DNA of 64,000 nt from Oscillospiraceae bacterium (GTDB lineage: Bacteria > Bacillota > Clostridia > Oscillospirales > Ruminococcaceae): the NCBI GenBank assembly GCA_020024215.1, contig JAHHUC010000001.1, positions 1 to 64,000 of the forward strand. The letters are read 5' to 3'. A model generated the notes under the pieces. The model worked only from the letters and a program-made list of their open reading frames with translations, made no database searches and was not told the origin of the DNA. Each line of letters opens with the position of its first letter. Position 1 is the stretch's first letter. Made by a program: the position numbers and the translations under genes. Below, one piece after another: positions 7,784 through 16,292 of the stretch.

Positions 7784-9175
7784 TTATTTTACTATGTGTA
7801 TAGTTTCATTTTTAAATCTCATGGCCTGCTCTCTTTGCTTTACATGCTTTTCAAACACCAAAAGGAACACTGTTGTGGAAACAATGGCGGAAACAAAATC
7901 GGAAATGCACTGGGCATAGAAAACATCCTTTGCCGAATAAAGTGCAGGTATCAGAAATGTGAGTATGAGATAAAGTCCCTTTCTGTTTAAAGAAAGCGAG
8001 AGGGAGGTCTTTATCCTGCCCAAAGCCGTAAGGCCATCCACAAGGCAATATTGAAAGCTTAACGGAACAATTCCCATTGTGAAAATCTTTATTCCCCAAA
8101 GCGTTATATCTGTAAGCTTTGGGTCATCTGTGAAAAATGAGACAAAAAATGCGGGAAACATATATGTGACACACGCCATAATGCTTGTGAAAATAATTCC
8201 CATGCCGAGTATCAGCTTTTCAGCCTTTCTTATTCTGTCGCCGGCTCCCGCCCCATAGTTATAGCTTATTATCGCCTGTGTTCCGCCGGATATTCCGATA
8301 AGCGGCCCTGTTATAAGCAGCATATAGCTTTGCACTATTGCGGCAGAGGATATGAGAAGATCCGCCTCATCTGCTCCAAACTGCTTTAAAACCACATTTA
8401 CAGCTATGGCTATAACAGAATCGGTAGCTAAAATTAGAAAGGGAGAAAGCCCCACGCTCATTATATTTTTAATTATTTTCATAGAGTAATTTCCAAAGCA
8501 TACCCTTATCTTGGGCTTTTTGGAAAAGAGAAAGCTTATGGCAAACAAAAAGGAAAGCATCTGTGAAAAAACAGTTGCCCATGCAGCGCCCTTTACCCCC
8601 ATATTCAACTCAAAAACAAATATTGTATCCAGAATTATGTTTGCAATCGCACCCACCACAACGGTCATCATGCCAAAGCCTGCAAAGCCCTGACAGGTTA
8701 TAAAATAGTTTAAGCCTGTTGCCATAAGTGCAAATATTGTTCCTAAGGTGTAGATGGTGAGATAATCATTGGCATAGGTGAATGTGACATCACTTCCGCC
8801 AAACCAATAAATAAGATTTTTTCTCATCAAAAGAAAGCCTGCGGTGAGGCAGACAGAAAGGACAAGCAATGACAGCAGGCTGTTTGACATTATCCTTTTT
8901 GCCTTATCATTGTCCCCCTCGCCCATGCTCATGGCCATAGTGATGGAGCCGCCTAAGCCTATAAGCGTTCCAAAGGAGGTAAGAAGCGTCACAATAGGGC
9001 CGCATATACCCACGCCTGCCAGAGCTACTGCTCCAATCTTTGGAATATTTCCTATAAACATCCTGTCCACAATGTTATAAAGAACGCTTATCAGCTGCGC
9101 CAGCATAGAGGGAAGCGCCAGCTTTAAAACAAGGGACAATACACTGTCTTTTCCTAAATCATTACCCTTTTTCAT
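7784..9175 (-). CDS. MATE family multidrug/sodium exporter
   Basis: A 463-residue integral membrane protein with about twelve hydrophobic segments, of the MATE family (DinF/NorM-like). These use a sodium or proton gradient to expel organic cations and other drugs. The N-terminus is typical: VLKLALPSMLAQLISVLYNIVDRMFIG, here named by its position at residues 14-40. The two-lobe repeat recurs near VGLSPFLILATDSV. I used the ATG at 9175, preceded by TAGGA; the frame is open upstream, but those codons encode nothing like the family. The gene stands alone, between its own terminator and that of ftsZ. The substrate cannot be read from sequence. Confidence 0.9.
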   Translation of the reverse strand: MKKGNDLGKDSVLSLVLKLALPSMLAQLISVLYNIVDRMFIGNIPKIGAVALAGVGICGPIVTLLTSFGTLIGLGGSITMAMSMGEGDNDKAKRIMSNSLLSLLVLSVCLTAGFLLMRKNLIYWFGGSDVTFTYANDYLTIYTLGTIFALMATGLNYFITCQGFAGFGMMTVVVGAIANIILDTIFVFELNMGVKGAAWATVFSQMLSFLFAISFLFSKKPKIRVCFGNYSMKIIKNIMSVGLSPFLILATDSVIAIAVNVVLKQFGADEADLLISSAAIVQSYMLLITGPLIGISGGTQAIISYNYGAGAGDRIRKAEKLILGMGIIFTSIMACVTYMFPAFFVSFFTDDPKLTDITLWGIKIFTMGIVPLSFQYCLVDGLTALGRIKTSLSLSLNRKGLYLILTFLIPALYSAKDVFYAQCISDFVSAIVSTTVFLLVFEKHVKQREQAMRFKNETIHIVK

Positions 9176-9277
9176 AATACATTTCCTACAACTGAAATTT
9201 AAGAACGCCTTTCGACGCTCCCAAGGAATATTATCATAAATAAATAAAAAAGTAAATGCCCTTTTATCAAAAATGTC

Positions 9278-9304
9278 AAAAGACCGACGCAAGCTGCGCC
9301 GGTC
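9278..9304 (-). terminator. Terminator after ftsZ (end of the dcw cluster)
   Basis: On the minus strand a 10-bp stem (9282-9291 with 9295-9304, one G-U pair) with a 3-base loop is followed by TTTT. It lies 15 bases past the ftsZ stop. Confidence 0.85.
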
Positions 9305-9318
9305 CTGATTTTTAGCCG

Positions 9319-10548
9319 TTATTTTTTTCTGAACATTTCCAAAATGGGAAGAAAGGGATCCAAGCCGTCATCGCTGTCCTCTTTTTCTTTAAAGTGGGAA
9401 GCAGCAGGCTCTTCTATCTCCACCTTTTCCTCTTCTTCCTTCATCTCCTGCTGTCTGACCTCCTCCTTAACCGAGGTGGTTTCATTCTTGACAGCAGATT
9501 TAAAGCTGTAATTCGGAACCGAGAACCCTGCGTTTGCCTCAAAGCCGGTGGCAATTATTGTTACCTTTACCTCATCCTCCATATTTTCATCATAGGAAAG
9601 TCCCATAATAGTTCTTACATCCGGATGTGTCACCTTGTTTATGGCAAGCATTGCACGCTCCAGCTTTGTAATCGGGAAGGAGGGGTTTGTTGTAAAGTAA
9701 ACCAATATTCCCCTTGCGCCCTCCAGGGTATGCTCCAAAAGTGAACAGTTCATGGCGTTTTTCATAGCTTCGCGGGCTTTGTTTTTGCCCTTTGCCTGTC
9801 CCACACCTATGTATGCGTTTCCTGTATCCTTCATTATTGTGATGATATCCTGAAAATCGCAGTTCATATATCCTACATTCTTGATGATGTCTACAAGGCT
9901 TTTTACCGCATCTGAAAGCACCTCATCCACCATCTTGAAGGCATCGTCTATGGACAGATCGTTCTCATCGTCATCCTCGTCATAATCCTCATCGTCAAAG
10001 TCGATATCCTCGCCGGAGCCGGCTCTCTCCAAAAGCTTCTGGTTGGGTATAACAAGTATGGAGTCCACATGATCACGCATGGCGGCAATTCCTGTTTCGG
10101 CATTGTCCATTCTCCATTTTCCTTCAAAATTGAAGGGCTTTGTGACAAATCCCACTGTAAGAATTCCCATATCCTGTGCTATTTCGGCAACAACCGGCGC
10201 ACCGCCTGTTCCTGTTCCGCCGCCCATTCCTGCGGTTATAAAAACCATGTCGGCGCCCTTTAAAAGTGCAGCAATTTCTTCTCTGGATTCCTCGGCAGCC
10301 CTCTGACCACATTCGGACTTTCCGCCTGCGCCCTGTCCCTTTGTAAGGCGCTCTCCTATAACAAGCTTATATGTAGCGTGGGACTTTTCCAATGCCCCTG
10401 CATCTGTATTTAAAGAGATAAATTCCACATCCTTTATGCCGGATGTAACCATTCTGTTGACAGCATTTCCTCCTCCGCCGCCAACACCGACAACCTTAAT
10501 AACCGTTGTCTTTCTGTTTTCCTGTGCTAAAGTGAAATTATTAGCCAT
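9319..10548 (-). CDS. ftsZ: Cell division GTPase FtsZ with an acidic insert
   Basis: A 409-residue tubulin homologue forming the cytokinetic Z ring. [13 protein letters not shown] (about 21-33), the signature GGGTGTG at 109-115 and NCDFQD at 229-234 are present; Asp231 and Asp234 match the T7-loop catalytic acids. Two oddities: residues 180-197 form an insert with 14 acidic residues of 18 just before helix H7, and the C-terminal peptide reads [13 protein letters not shown] rather than the usual DIPxFLR type. Between them lies a Lys/Glu-rich linker (about 351-392). The start at 10548 has GGAGG upstream. It is the last gene of the cluster, with its own likely promoter and no ftsA beside it. Confidence 0.95.
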   Translation of the reverse strand: MANNFTLAQENRKTTVIKVVGVGGGGGNAVNRMVTSGIKDVEFISLNTDAGALEKSHATYKLVIGERLTKGQGAGGKSECGQRAAEESREEIAALLKGADMVFITAGMGGGTGTGGAPVVAEIAQDMGILTVGFVTKPFNFEGKWRMDNAETGIAAMRDHVDSILVIPNQKLLERAGSGEDIDFDDEDYDEDDDENDLSIDDAFKMVDEVLSDAVKSLVDIIKNVGYMNCDFQDIITIMKDTGNAYIGVGQAKGKNKAREAMKNAMNCSLLEHTLEGARGILVYFTTNPSFPITKLERAMLAINKVTHPDVRTIMGLSYDENMEDEVKVTIIATGFEANAGFSVPNYSFKSAVKNETTSVKEEVRQQEMKEEEEKVEIEEPAASHFKEKEDSDDGLDPFLPILEMFRKK

Positions 10549-10608
10549 TTTAAACCTCCACACTTTATAATAAAGGGATATACCCTTTCACATTCCTACA
10601 CATTTACT

Positions 10609-10637
10609 ATTCTATCACGATAATATTCTTATTACAA
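10609..10637 (-). promoter_or_regulatory. Promoter for ftsZ
   Basis: On the minus strand -35 TTGTAA (10632-10637), a 17-base spacer and -10 TAGAAT (10609-10614). It is about 60 bases upstream of the ftsZ start. A small hairpin AAAGGG/CCCTTT (10572-10588) falls in the leader. Confidence 0.6.
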
Positions 10638-10646
10638 TAGAAATAT

Positions 10647-10662
10647 ATACATTGCAATGTAT
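10647..10662. promoter_or_regulatory. 16-bp perfect palindrome upstream of the ftsZ promoter
   Basis: ATACATTGCAATGTAT is a perfect dyad directly abutting the divIB stop codon and ten bases upstream of the proposed ftsZ -35. Its position suits a regulator operator; no T-run follows, so it is unlikely to be a terminator. Confidence 0.45.
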
Positions 10663-11634
10663 CTATTTATCGGGGATTGTTTCCAATTTTGTCTGTTCCT
10701 TTGGGATTATGGCGTTGGGCTTGACCGTAAGTGTTTTTTCATAATCCGAAAGCATATAATCAGGAAACGGCCAGTTTTCCTCAAGGAATATATTTACAGG
10801 TCTGAGCCTTGCCGTAGGCCGCCTTGACACATCCAATATACCCACAAAATCCTCATTTATGGACGTTTCGGCGGCTGTCCTCACAAAGGCAGCCTTATAG
10901 TCATGCTCAAATGTGCCCCCGAAATGGATATCCACCCTTTTATCATATAAAAGCCTGATGGAGGAAAGATCCCTTATGTCTATTATATCCGCCCTTATAC
11001 CCTCGTTTTCAAGGGAGCTTTGAAGGCTTAAAACAATGTTGAGCTTCTCTTTTTCCTCCTCCTTTATATAATCGCTGAGCTTAAGTTGGTCTGTATTCAA
11101 GCCGCACACCCTCGGAAGCCCCTTGTTGTTCTCGCTTGCAAGTATTTCCAGCACCTTGCCCTTTTCAGACAGTATAACTGTTCTTCCCTCGCTTTCAGAG
11201 GACACCTTAGGGATTTCCCTTGTGACCTTTATAACCAGCTCATCGGGAAGGTGCCTTTTGAATTTTATATCCGCTATATAAGGGAATTTCTGAAAGAGAT
11301 TTTCCATAGCCACGCTTTCAGAAGCCCTCAAAAGATTATCTCCCTTTTTAATTCCCATATTGTCAAGTATATCAGCTTCCACATACGGCGCATCGGAATC
11401 CACAACTATTTTCTCTATCTTAAACAGCACCGTCAGAGACAATATGCAGAAAGCTCCCAGCAAAAGCACAAAAAACAATATATAGTACAAAAGATATTTT
11501 CTTCTGCTGCGCTTTCGCTTTTTCGTTATGTCCTTTGGCTGAATATTTTTATGCCCTATGATATTTTCTCTTTGCCCTGTGTTTTTTTTCGGCCTTTTAA
11601 CCCTTTCGGCGCCTCTGCCCTTAACCTTTTTCAT
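10663..11634 (-). CDS. divIB: Cell division protein DivIB/FtsQ
   Basis: A 323-residue bitopic membrane protein of the divisome. A very basic cytoplasmic N-terminus (about residues 1-47, many Lys/Arg) precedes one membrane segment, YLLYYILFFVLLLGAFCILS (48-67). A POTRA domain follows directly (FKIEKIVVDSD ... DNLLRASE) and then the FtsQ/DivIB beta domain. It bridges FtsL and the other septal proteins outside the membrane. The start overlaps the end of murA by 14 bases, indicating coupled translation. The sequence is divergent, as is usual for DivIB, but position, topology and POTRA pattern agree. Confidence 0.88.
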   Translation of the reverse strand: MKKVKGRGAERVKRPKKNTGQRENIIGHKNIQPKDITKKRKRSRRKYLLYYILFFVLLLGAFCILSLTVLFKIEKIVVDSDAPYVEADILDNMGIKKGDNLLRASESVAMENLFQKFPYIADIKFKRHLPDELVIKVTREIPKVSSESEGRTVILSEKGKVLEILASENNKGLPRVCGLNTDQLKLSDYIKEEEKEKLNIVLSLQSSLENEGIRADIIDIRDLSSIRLLYDKRVDIHFGGTFEHDYKAAFVRTAAETSINEDFVGILDVSRRPTARLRPVNIFLEENWPFPDYMLSDYEKTLTVKPNAIIPKEQTKLETIPDK

Positions 11635-12892
11635 CTTGTTCTTTTGAAATCCTTTCTATGGAGGCACCTATGGATCTAAGATTTCCCTCCATGTTCTCAT
11701 ATCCTCTGTCTATGTGAGAAATTCCGCTTATGCAGCTTTTTCCCCTTGCACAAAGACAGGCGGCAACCAAGGCTGCTCCGCCCCTTAAATCTCTTGCCGA
11801 AACATCGGCAGAATAGATTTCATCAACTCCTTTTATAATTGCAGCCCTTCCCACAATATCCAAGGAAGCACCCAGCTTTATAAATTCCTCCGACACCTTG
11901 AACCTTGAATCAAATATATTTTCCACTATCACAGATGTGCCCTCAGCCCTTAAAAGAGCTGCCATGATAAGCGATTGGGCATCTGTGGGAAAACCGGGAT
12001 AGGGCATTGTGCTGACACGAATGGCCTTAAGCCTTTGGGGCGCCCTAATATATACACTGTTTTTGTATATTTCTACATTGCAGCCCATCTCTCTAAAAGA
12101 AGCCGTGACGCTTTCAAAATGATTTGGGCAGCAATTCCTTATAAGCACATTGCCCTCGTTGGCAGCCGCAAATGCCATATATGTGGCCGCCTCTATCCTA
12201 TCGGGCATTATGCTGTAAGAAACCTTTTTAAGCGACCTGACACCCTTTATATGTATTGAGCCGCTTTCTATGCTTATATCCGCTCCTGCCCTGTTCAAAA
12301 AAGACACAAGATCCTCAATTTCCGGCTCTCTGGCAGGATTTATTATTTCTGTCTCCCCGTTTGCCAAAACAGAGGCAAGTATTATATTTTCTGTTGCACC
12401 GACGCTTGGGAAAGACAAGGTTATGCTGCTTCCTTTAAGATTGCTCTCTTTGCAGACACACCTTATGCTGCCGTGCATATCCTTTACATCAGCCCCCAGC
12501 CTTCTGAAGGCATCCAGATGCATATCAATAGGCCTTGCCCCCAGCTCACAGCCGCCGGGATAGCTTGCCTGAGACATTTTGAATCTTCCTAAAAGCGAGC
12601 CTAAAAAGATGACAGAGGACCGCATTTTGGATGTCAGATCACTTCCCAGAGCAAGATTTTTTATGCCATCTGTCTTTATGTGCGCCCTGTCCTTATCCCT
12701 TTCTATCTCACAGCCTAAAAATTCAAGTATTTTGAAGGACCTTGAAACATCGGATAACTCGGGAACATTGGTCAAGGTCACATCGGGACAGAGAACACAG
12801 GCAGCTAAAATGGGAAGAACCGCATTTTTGGCACCCTTGCAGTAAACCTCGCCCTCTAATTTTCTTCCTCCCTCGATCAAAAAGCAAGCCAT
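11621..12892 (-). CDS. murA: UDP-N-acetylglucosamine 1-carboxyvinyltransferase MurA
   Basis: A 423-residue cytoplasmic enzyme that transfers enolpyruvate from PEP to UDP-GlcNAc, the first committed step of peptidoglycan synthesis and the target of fosfomycin. Lys22-Asn23 (CKGAKNAVLP) and Cys115 in YPGGCELGARP fall at the standard positions; a Cys at 115 implies the usual fosfomycin-sensitive type. The start at 12892 follows GGGGGAG; upstream in-frame codons are not family-like. Here murA lies between murG and divIB, the place of murB or a murA paralogue in related clusters. Confidence 0.96.
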   Translation of the reverse strand: MACFLIEGGRKLEGEVYCKGAKNAVLPILAACVLCPDVTLTNVPELSDVSRSFKILEFLGCEIERDKDRAHIKTDGIKNLALGSDLTSKMRSSVIFLGSLLGRFKMSQASYPGGCELGARPIDMHLDAFRRLGADVKDMHGSIRCVCKESNLKGSSITLSFPSVGATENIILASVLANGETEIINPAREPEIEDLVSFLNRAGADISIESGSIHIKGVRSLKKVSYSIMPDRIEAATYMAFAAANEGNVLIRNCCPNHFESVTASFREMGCNVEIYKNSVYIRAPQRLKAIRVSTMPYPGFPTDAQSLIMAALLRAEGTSVIVENIFDSRFKVSEEFIKLGASLDIVGRAAIIKGVDEIYSADVSARDLRGGAALVAACLCARGKSCISGISHIDRGYENMEGNLRSIGASIERISKEQDEKG

Positions 12893-12906
12893 ATGAATTC
12901 TCCCCC

Positions 12907-12933
12907 TTACATAATACATTTCATATTATGTAA
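12907..12933. promoter_or_regulatory. Inverted repeat upstream of murA
   Basis: TTACATAATA (12907-12916) and TATTATGTAA (12924-12933) are perfect 10-base arms around a 7-base spacer, 15 bases upstream of the murA start and ahead of its ribosome binding site. There is no T-run, so an operator or an mRNA leader hairpin fits better than a terminator. Confidence 0.5.
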
Positions 12934-12952
12934 TAAGAGATTTTTTTGTGAC

Positions 12953-14080
12953 TTAATCATTAACTAATTTCAAAATAATATCGGCTATTCTTGAAGATGA
13001 ATCCCTTATTGCCATTTTGGAGGCATTTTCCCCCAGCTCCCTGAGCCTGTTTTTATCTTCACAAAGCTCCTTTACCATGCTGACAAGCTTTTCTCCTGTG
13101 AGATCCTTTTCCTCCAGAATCATTGCGGCATTGTTTTTTACCAGCTCCATAGCGTTGTAATATTGGTGATTTTCTGCCACATTGGGCGATGGGATCAGTA
13201 TGGATGCCTTTTTTGCACATTCTATTTCCGAAAGCGTTATGGCTCCAGAGCGGCTTATAACCAAATCGGATGCCGCAAGACAGGTGGGCATATTGTCGAT
13301 ATATTCCCTTATATCCACATTGGGGTTGTTGATGAAGGGAACATTGTCGGCTTTGAGGCTCTCTATAAAATCCTTGTAATCATATTTTCCCACAGCGTGT
13401 ATGTGATGGATTTTTCCCTCTGCTATGTGAAATTTTATAACATCCTTCACAGCCTCATTTATCCTGCTGGCACCAAGGCTTCCGCCGAAGGAAACTATAC
13501 ACAGCTTGTCACCTATGCCCAGCCTCTTTCTTGCCTCCTCCCTGTTGACGGTCAAAACGCCCTCTCTGACAGGATTTCCCACCACCTCTGCTTTTGACAG
13601 CACATCCTCCTTGAAATATTTTTTTGCACCCTCAACAGCAAAGAGGACTCTGTCCACATCATGTGCAAGCAGCTTTGTAGTGATTCCCGGAAAGGCATTC
13701 TGCTCGTGTGTGAGTGTCTTTATGCCCATCTGATGGGCTTTTTTTACAATGGGGCCGGAAACATAGCCCCCTGTTCCCATAACTATATCCGGCTTAAAAT
13801 CCGAAATTATCCTCTTTGCCCTTTTTGAGCTTTTGGCAAGAAGATAAGCCGCCTTGAAATTTCTTTTTATGTTTTCAAGGCTCAGCTTTCTTTGAAGCCC
13901 TGCCACCTCAATCGGCTCAAAGGCATATCCTGCCTGAGGTATGAGCCTTGCCTCCATGCCGTTGGGATTTCCTGCAAAGAGTATTTTTGTGTCAATGTCT
14001 CTTCTTCGCAATTCCTCAGCCACCGCCAGAGCAGGATTTATATGGCCTGCCGTTCCTCCGCAGGCAAACAATATTTTCAT
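12953..14080 (-). CDS. murG: MurG, undecaprenyl-PP-MurNAc-pentapeptide GlcNAc transferase
   Basis: A 375-residue GT-B glycosyltransferase on the inner face of the membrane that turns lipid I into lipid II. Signature stretches are CGGTAGHINPALAVAEEL at residues 6-23, a GGSLGASRINEAV loop near 188 and SRSGAITLSEIECAKKASILIPSP near 262, which bind UDP-GlcNAc. An exact AGGAGG lies upstream of the ATG at 14080; the frame extends further upstream without support. It sits between ftsW/spoVE and murA. Confidence 0.96.
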   Translation of the reverse strand: MKILFACGGTAGHINPALAVAEELRRRDIDTKILFAGNPNGMEARLIPQAGYAFEPIEVAGLQRKLSLENIKRNFKAAYLLAKSSKRAKRIISDFKPDIVMGTGGYVSGPIVKKAHQMGIKTLTHEQNAFPGITTKLLAHDVDRVLFAVEGAKKYFKEDVLSKAEVVGNPVREGVLTVNREEARKRLGIGDKLCIVSFGGSLGASRINEAVKDVIKFHIAEGKIHHIHAVGKYDYKDFIESLKADNVPFINNPNVDIREYIDNMPTCLAASDLVISRSGAITLSEIECAKKASILIPSPNVAENHQYYNAMELVKNNAAMILEEKDLTGEKLVSMVKELCEDKNRLRELGENASKMAIRDSSSRIADIILKLVND

Positions 14081-14106
14081 TGAGATTCCTCCTGAAGTAA
14101 AAAATT

Positions 14107-15255
14107 CTAGCCTTTTTCTATGGCAGAGGTTCTTGAAACCGAAAGAACTATGCCCATCTGACACAAGAGCATCAGAAGGCTGGTTCCTCCATAGGAAAAG
14201 AAGGGAAGGCTTATTCCTGTGTTGGGTATGGTATTTGTAACCACCGCTATATTTAGTATTGTCTGTATTCCCACCTGGCTGACAAAGCCTGCGGCTATGA
14301 GAGAGCCGAATTTATTAGGGCACTTGGCAGCGATGACAAAGCCTCTCCAAACCAACATGACAAAGAGAAGTATAACTATAACTGCGCCCACAAAGCCCAG
14401 CTCCTCACACACAACAGGGAATATAAAGTCGTTTTGCGGTTCCGGCAGAAAAAGATATTTCTGCCTTGAGCCGGCTATCCCCATTCCTATAAGACCGCCT
14501 GAGCCTATGGTGTAAAGCGACTGCAATGTCTGAAAGCCGCCCTTTAAGGGGTCGGAATTAGGATCCAGCCAGATTTTGATTCTGTCATCGGCATAGTGGG
14601 CTATAAAGGTCAGAAGCTCCGGATTTATCACAAGCACCACAGCAGCTGAGACAACAATGGCAGCACCCAGCATAAACCACTTTTCATTTGAGCCTCCCAA
14701 AAACATCATCTCGGCTCCTAAAAGAAGAATGAGCACAGTGCCCGAAAGGTGAGGCTCCATAAGCATAAGTCCCACTATGGGAAGCAAAAAAACAACAAAC
14801 GAAGCTATTCCGTATTTGAAAGTTTTCATTTTTTCTCCGTAGCGGCAAGAGAGAAGGCTGAAGAGTATCACCACCGCAAACTTTGCCACCTCTGAGGGCT
14901 GAAAGGTGATGGCATTTGCTATTACTATCCATCTTTTTGCACCGCTTATAGGCTTCATGAAAAGCACGATGACCAAAAGCAGCAGCGTCAGACAATAGAT
15001 AGGAACCGCAAGAGGCATAAGCACCTTGTAATTGAGCTTTGAAATAAAAAGCATACCGCATATTCCTGCCACGGCAAACAAAAACTGTCTTGATATAAAA
15101 TGCAAGGAATTGTGCTTATAGTAATAAGCGTTGGGATAGCTTGCTGAAAACAGCATTACAAGACCTATGGACAGCAGAACCAGCACAATTATAAGGAAGG
15201 CTATATCCACTTTTCCCTTTATAAACCATTTGGTCTGTTTTCTGTCTTTCTCCAT
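14107..15255 (-). CDS. ftsW: SEDS family peptidoglycan polymerase FtsW/SpoVE
   Basis: A 382-residue membrane protein with about ten hydrophobic segments. SEDS proteins polymerise glycan strands from lipid II together with a class B PBP. Family motifs include GAKRWI near residue 106, FQPSEVAKFAVVIL near 117 and the C-terminal GISLPFFSYGGTSLLM near 348. It lies between mraY and murG, the position of spoVE in Bacillus clusters, so a role in cortex or septum cannot be separated by sequence. AGGAGG precedes the ATG. murD, normally next to it, is absent. Confidence 0.93.
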   Translation of the reverse strand: MEKDRKQTKWFIKGKVDIAFLIIVLVLLSIGLVMLFSASYPNAYYYKHNSLHFISRQFLFAVAGICGMLFISKLNYKVLMPLAVPIYCLTLLLLVIVLFMKPISGAKRWIVIANAITFQPSEVAKFAVVILFSLLSCRYGEKMKTFKYGIASFVVFLLPIVGLMLMEPHLSGTVLILLLGAEMMFLGGSNEKWFMLGAAIVVSAAVVLVINPELLTFIAHYADDRIKIWLDPNSDPLKGGFQTLQSLYTIGSGGLIGMGIAGSRQKYLFLPEPQNDFIFPVVCEELGFVGAVIVILLFVMLVWRGFVIAAKCPNKFGSLIAAGFVSQVGIQTILNIAVVTNTIPNTGISLPFFSYGGTSLLMLLCQMGIVLSVSRTSAIEKG

Positions 15256-15273
15256 AAGAGCCTCCTAAAATAA

Positions 15274-16278
15274 TTATAAAAGCATTGCAGCAAAATAAGC
15301 CAAAATCGCACCTATGGCAGTAACGGCTGAAAACAGGGCGACAATTTTTCTCTCAGAATATCCGGACATTTCAAAATGATGATGTATAGGTGTCATTTTG
15401 AATATCTTTTTTCCTCTTTTTCTTATGCTGAAAACCTGAATTATAACAGTGAGCGATTCAACAATATAAATTATTCCGCAGAAAATGAGAAATATGGGAA
15501 GGCGCACACCAAAGGCCATTGCAATTACCATTCCGCCCAGAAAAAGCGAGCCTGTATCCCCCATGAAAACCTTTGCAGGGTAGGCATTGTATATGAGAAA
15601 TGCCACCATTGCCCCTATGACCGCACAGCACAAAATGGCATTTTGAAACGCCTTAAAAAATACTGATATAAGCAAAAAGCCCAAGGCGCATATGGCTGTG
15701 ACAGAGGCATCAAGCCCATCTATGCCGTCTGTGAGGTTTACGGAGTTTACAATGAAAACTATTCCCACAGCGCAAAGCGGAAAATAGAAAATTCCCATTT
15801 CAAAGCTTCCGAAGAAGGGGATAAATATATTTGTCGCCCTGTCTCCTGCGGCATAAAGCCACCAGAGATAAAGTATGGAAACTGCAAACTGAAGCACCAT
15901 TTTCTGCTTTGCGGTAAAGCCGTCGTTGGATTTGTGAGATACCTTTACATAATCGTCCCCAAAGCCTATAAGCCCAAAGAGCAGCGAGCAGACAAGGCCT
16001 GCAAACACCCTTGAATTCATAAGCCTGTCAGAAGAAATGTCGCCCTTATACTGGTTTGTATAAAAGAACATACAGCAGAGTATGGAAACGGTTATTCCTG
16101 CAATAAACATAAGTCCGCCCATAGTGGGTGTCCCCTGCTTGGATTTATGCCAGCTGGGGCCTACCTCCAAAATAGTCTGCCCATATTTGAGCCTTCTTAA
16201 AACAGGTATTATCCAAAGCCCCAGAAGAGCTGAGATTCCAAAGGAAATCCCCAGGCTCAGAATCATCACATAAAACAT
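15274..16278 (-). CDS. mraY: Phospho-N-acetylmuramoyl-pentapeptide transferase MraY
   Basis: A 334-residue integral membrane enzyme that attaches phospho-MurNAc-pentapeptide to undecaprenyl phosphate, giving lipid I. GTPTMGG near residue 50, FGDDYVKV near 107 (the Mg-binding Asp pair), NSVNLTDGIDGLD near 179 and the C-terminal MTPIHHHFE near 294 are all present. Length and about ten membrane segments fit. GGGGG lies upstream of the ATG. It is 14 bases downstream of murF. Confidence 0.97.
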   Translation of the reverse strand: MFYVMILSLGISFGISALLGLWIIPVLRRLKYGQTILEVGPSWHKSKQGTPTMGGLMFIAGITVSILCCMFFYTNQYKGDISSDRLMNSRVFAGLVCSLLFGLIGFGDDYVKVSHKSNDGFTAKQKMVLQFAVSILYLWWLYAAGDRATNIFIPFFGSFEMGIFYFPLCAVGIVFIVNSVNLTDGIDGLDASVTAICALGFLLISVFFKAFQNAILCCAVIGAMVAFLIYNAYPAKVFMGDTGSLFLGGMVIAMAFGVRLPIFLIFCGIIYIVESLTVIIQVFSIRKRGKKIFKMTPIHHHFEMSGYSERKIVALFSAVTAIGAILAYFAAMLL

Positions 16279-16292
16279 TTTTTTATATCCCC

